A DNA stretch of 62,210 nt from HGM04593 sp045636545 (GTDB lineage: Bacteria > Bacteroidota > Bacteroidia > Bacteroidales > Bacteroidaceae): positions 1-62,210 of the forward strand of contig JAZTXR010000082.1 in assembly GCA_045636545.1 (NCBI GenBank), in the 5' to 3' direction. Both the position numbers and the translations under genes were made by a program. The notes under the pieces were generated by a model. It worked only from the letters and a program-made list of their open reading frames with translations. It did not search any database and was not told the origin of the DNA. Positions 60,842 to 62,210 of the stretch are shown in pieces. Every line of letters starts with the position of its first letter. Positions within the stretch are counted from its first letter, which is position 1.

Positions 60842-61885
60842 TCACTTTGCCTCTTTTATAAGGTATACTATCACCGGCAAGTGGTCACTGTAGCCATTGA
60901 GCCATACACCACCGGCATGGGTGCGCTTGGTATTTCCTTTGTAACGTCCCTCTTGCTGGAACATATATCCACGCGAGAAGATCTCGGTCTTGTAGAGTTT
61001 CAAGGTAGAGCGGTCGGCACCGAGCAGATTACCGCTGAGCACGATCTGGTCGAAGAGGTTCCACTTTCCTTTATATTTCAGTGTTCCCATACCCTTTTTG
61101 CGCAGGATATTCCACCACGGGTTGTAGAGGTCACTTGCAGCCTTCACCTCCTCGCGCTCACGCACTGCACCAAGACAAGTCTTCATACTCTTGTCGTCGG
61201 GGTCATCATTCATATCGCCCATAACAAGCACCTTGGTGTCGGGCATCTCGGCCATGATAGAGTCTTTCAGCTGGCGCACAAGCACACCCGCACGCTCACG
61301 TGCAGGCGATTTTGCATAACGCGAAGGCCAGTGGTTGACAATGATGTGCACAACCTCTCCGCCCATATTGCCGCTCACGACGAGGAAACCTCGTGTCTTG
61401 TATGTGGTATCATTGTCCACTGTTGTATAAGGAGCAAGCTTTGCATTGATAGGCTTGAACAGTTTTGGATTATATAGCAATGCGCAATCCACACCGCGCT
61501 TATCGGGACCTTCGATGTGTACGAAATCCCAACCGCGTGGAGCAAGCACCTCGTGCTTGACAAGGTCCTCAAGCACACGCGAGTTCTCAATCTCGGAGAC
61601 ACCCACAGCGGCCATACCCATCGGCAGTACATCGGTTCCCATCTCATTGAGCACCGTTGCCATATTCTTTACCTTGTTGGTATACTTCAACGTCCCCCAT
61701 TTATTGGTACCGTCGGGCAGGAACTCATAGTCGTTCTTGCCTTTGTCATGGATTGTGTCAAAAAGATTCTCAAGATTGTAGAAACCCACGCTGTAGACCT
61801 CATACTTCTTCTGTTTTTGAGCCTGAGCTGTAAAGAGAACAGCAAAAAGCATCACTAATACCAAAAGGCAACTGTTTTTCCTCAT
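60842..61885 (-). CDS. Secreted endonuclease/exonuclease/phosphatase-fold protein
   Basis: 347 residues with signal peptide (LVLVMLFAVLFTAQAQ). EEP-fold motifs: VGFYNLENLFDTIHDKG, GVSEIENSRVLEDLV, HIIVNHWPSRYAKSPARERA, VLVMGDMNDDPDDKSMK and the final GYSDHLPVIVYL. It hydrolyses phosphodiester or phosphomonoester bonds outside the cytoplasm, perhaps for nucleic acid or phospholipid scavenging. Confidence 0.9.
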   Translation of the reverse strand: MRKNSCLLVLVMLFAVLFTAQAQKQKKYEVYSVGFYNLENLFDTIHDKGKNDYEFLPDGTNKWGTLKYTNKVKNMATVLNEMGTDVLPMGMAAVGVSEIENSRVLEDLVKHEVLAPRGWDFVHIEGPDKRGVDCALLYNPKLFKPINAKLAPYTTVDNDTTYKTRGFLVVSGNMGGEVVHIIVNHWPSRYAKSPARERAGVLVRQLKDSIMAEMPDTKVLVMGDMNDDPDDKSMKTCLGAVREREEVKAASDLYNPWWNILRKKGMGTLKYKGKWNLFDQIVLSGNLLGADRSTLKLYKTEIFSRGYMFQQEGRYKGNTKRTHAGGVWLNGYSDHLPVIVYLIKEAK

Positions 61886-61963
61886 TATATATGTATTTAA
61901 TTCTTTGCTTACGCAAAATATATTACTGCGTGTAAAATTAATATAAATTATTGGAAAATTTGT

Positions 61964-61994
61964 TTTGTTTTTATCAATTTTACAACTACTTTCG
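61964..61994 (+). promoter_or_regulatory. Predicted promoter of ilvC
   Basis: -33 TTTG (61964-61967), 19-bp spacer, -7 TACTTTCG (61987-61994), one mismatch from consensus. The predicted start near 62001 places the next hairpin in the 5' leader. Confidence 0.45.
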
Positions 61995-62013
61995 CGAACC
62001 GAACAAAAAAGGT

Positions 62014-62045
62014 AATACCTTTCTCGCTCAGAGAGAGGTATTTTT
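62014..62045 (+). terminator. Terminator-like hairpin in the ilvC leader
   Basis: 12-bp stem AATACCTTTCTC (62014-62025) with GAGAGAGGTATT (62031-62042), one G-T pair, followed by TTTTTG. A terminator just before a biosynthetic gene suggests attenuation, or it may protect the leader. Confidence 0.5.
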
Positions 62046-62091
62046 GATTATTCCAAGACATTAACAACAAACTTAAAAAACATATAGAATT

Positions 62092-62210
62092 ATGGCACAG
62101 ATGAATTTTGGCGGCGTGGTAGAGAACGTCGTGACACGCGAGGAATATCCATTGGCAAAGGCTTTGGAGACATTGAAGGACGAGACAATTGCAGTAATAG
62201 GCTATGGTGT
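62092..62210 (+). CDS. ilvC: Ketol-acid reductoisomerase, N-terminus (runs off the window)
   Basis: The visible 39 residues start MAQMNFGGVVENVVTREEYP and continue to TIAVIGYGV, the beginning of the NADP(H)-binding Rossmann fold. This N-terminus is characteristic of Bacteroidetes ketol-acid reductoisomerase of valine, leucine and isoleucine synthesis. The gene continues beyond 62210. Confidence 0.85.
   Translation, partial: MAQMNFGGVVENVVTREEYPLAKALETLKDETIAVIGYG

Noticed and set aside
61891..61935. Short frame MYLILCLRKIYYCV as an ilvC leader peptide
   Set aside because: It lies upstream of the predicted ilvC promoter and is 80 bp from the hairpin, so it would not be on the transcript.
1..62210. 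tRNA, rRNA, riboswitch or insertion-sequence genes
   Set aside because: No cloverleaf with a T-loop motif, no rRNA-like sequence, no transposase and no familiar riboswitch core were recognised by eye; a covariance-model search would be decisive.

Overview
The window looks like a chromosome segment of a Bacteroidales bacterium (Bacteroides/Prevotella-type; genus not assignable by eye). The evidence is the ATP synthase gene order atpD-atpC-(AtpI-like)-atpB-E-F-H-A-G, repeated matches to the Bacteroidetes promoter form TTTG-N19-21-TAnnTTTG, an ABC/HlyD/TolC efflux operon with an NtrC-type regulator, and dispersed intergenic repeats. No tRNA, rRNA, CRISPR array or intact insertion sequence was seen.

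Layout. (1) 1-4721: a leftward accessory operon (small protein, B12-binding-type radical SAM enzyme, unknown gene with a likely frameshift, sigma-like factor, partial partner gene) next to a tyrosine recombinase. Between recombinase and operon lies a 190-bp segment bounded by perfect 15-bp inverted repeats. It carries one good promoter, which now points away from the operon: a probable phase-variable switch in the OFF state. (2) 5189-12787: F1Fo ATP synthase operon, interrupted by a MITE-like element between atpC and the AtpI-like gene. (3) 13.5-15.1 kb: S24-type repressor with a divergent pair of small genes. (4) 15.3-26.7 kb: sensor kinase, NtrC-family regulator, two large FtsX/MacB-like permeases, a permease remnant, ABC ATPase, HlyD-type adaptor and TolC, with a candidate sigma-54 promoter in front. 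(5) 26.9-37.9 kb: a divergent phage-derived block (large terminase, scaffold-like, capsid-like, connector-like, holin-like and spanin-like genes, a very large structural protein) in which I see no portal, tail, endolysin or integrase. Three of its promoters share an upstream element at a fixed distance, also found at the recombinase. (6) 38.3-42.2 kb: prmC, recX, comF, a nucleotidyltransferase-GHMP kinase fusion and two small genes.

(7) 42.4-56.4 kb is the most interesting part: twelve same-strand genes. They encode a TrkA-N/RyR membrane protein, a sigma-like factor overlapping a C39-like/RyR/zinc-ribbon protein, an M48 protease, two membrane TIR proteins that keep the candidate catalytic glutamate (one with eighteen 32-residue repeats), a PrsW-type protease, a stand-alone RyR protein, a PP2C-type phosphatase and three unknowns. 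Recurring TIR, RyR, zinc-ribbon and membrane-protease modules suggest one conflict or stress signalling system in which TIR enzymes could make a nucleotide signal read by RyR domains; this is inference. (8) 56.4-62.2 kb: housekeeping and metabolic genes (hypothetical, GH20 hexosaminidase, SDR, CAT-like acetyltransferase, upp, secreted nuclease/phosphatase-fold protein, start of ilvC).

The sigma/partner arrangement occurs twice, at the left edge and inside region 7, so the phase-variable operon and the TIR-RyR island may use related regulatory modules.
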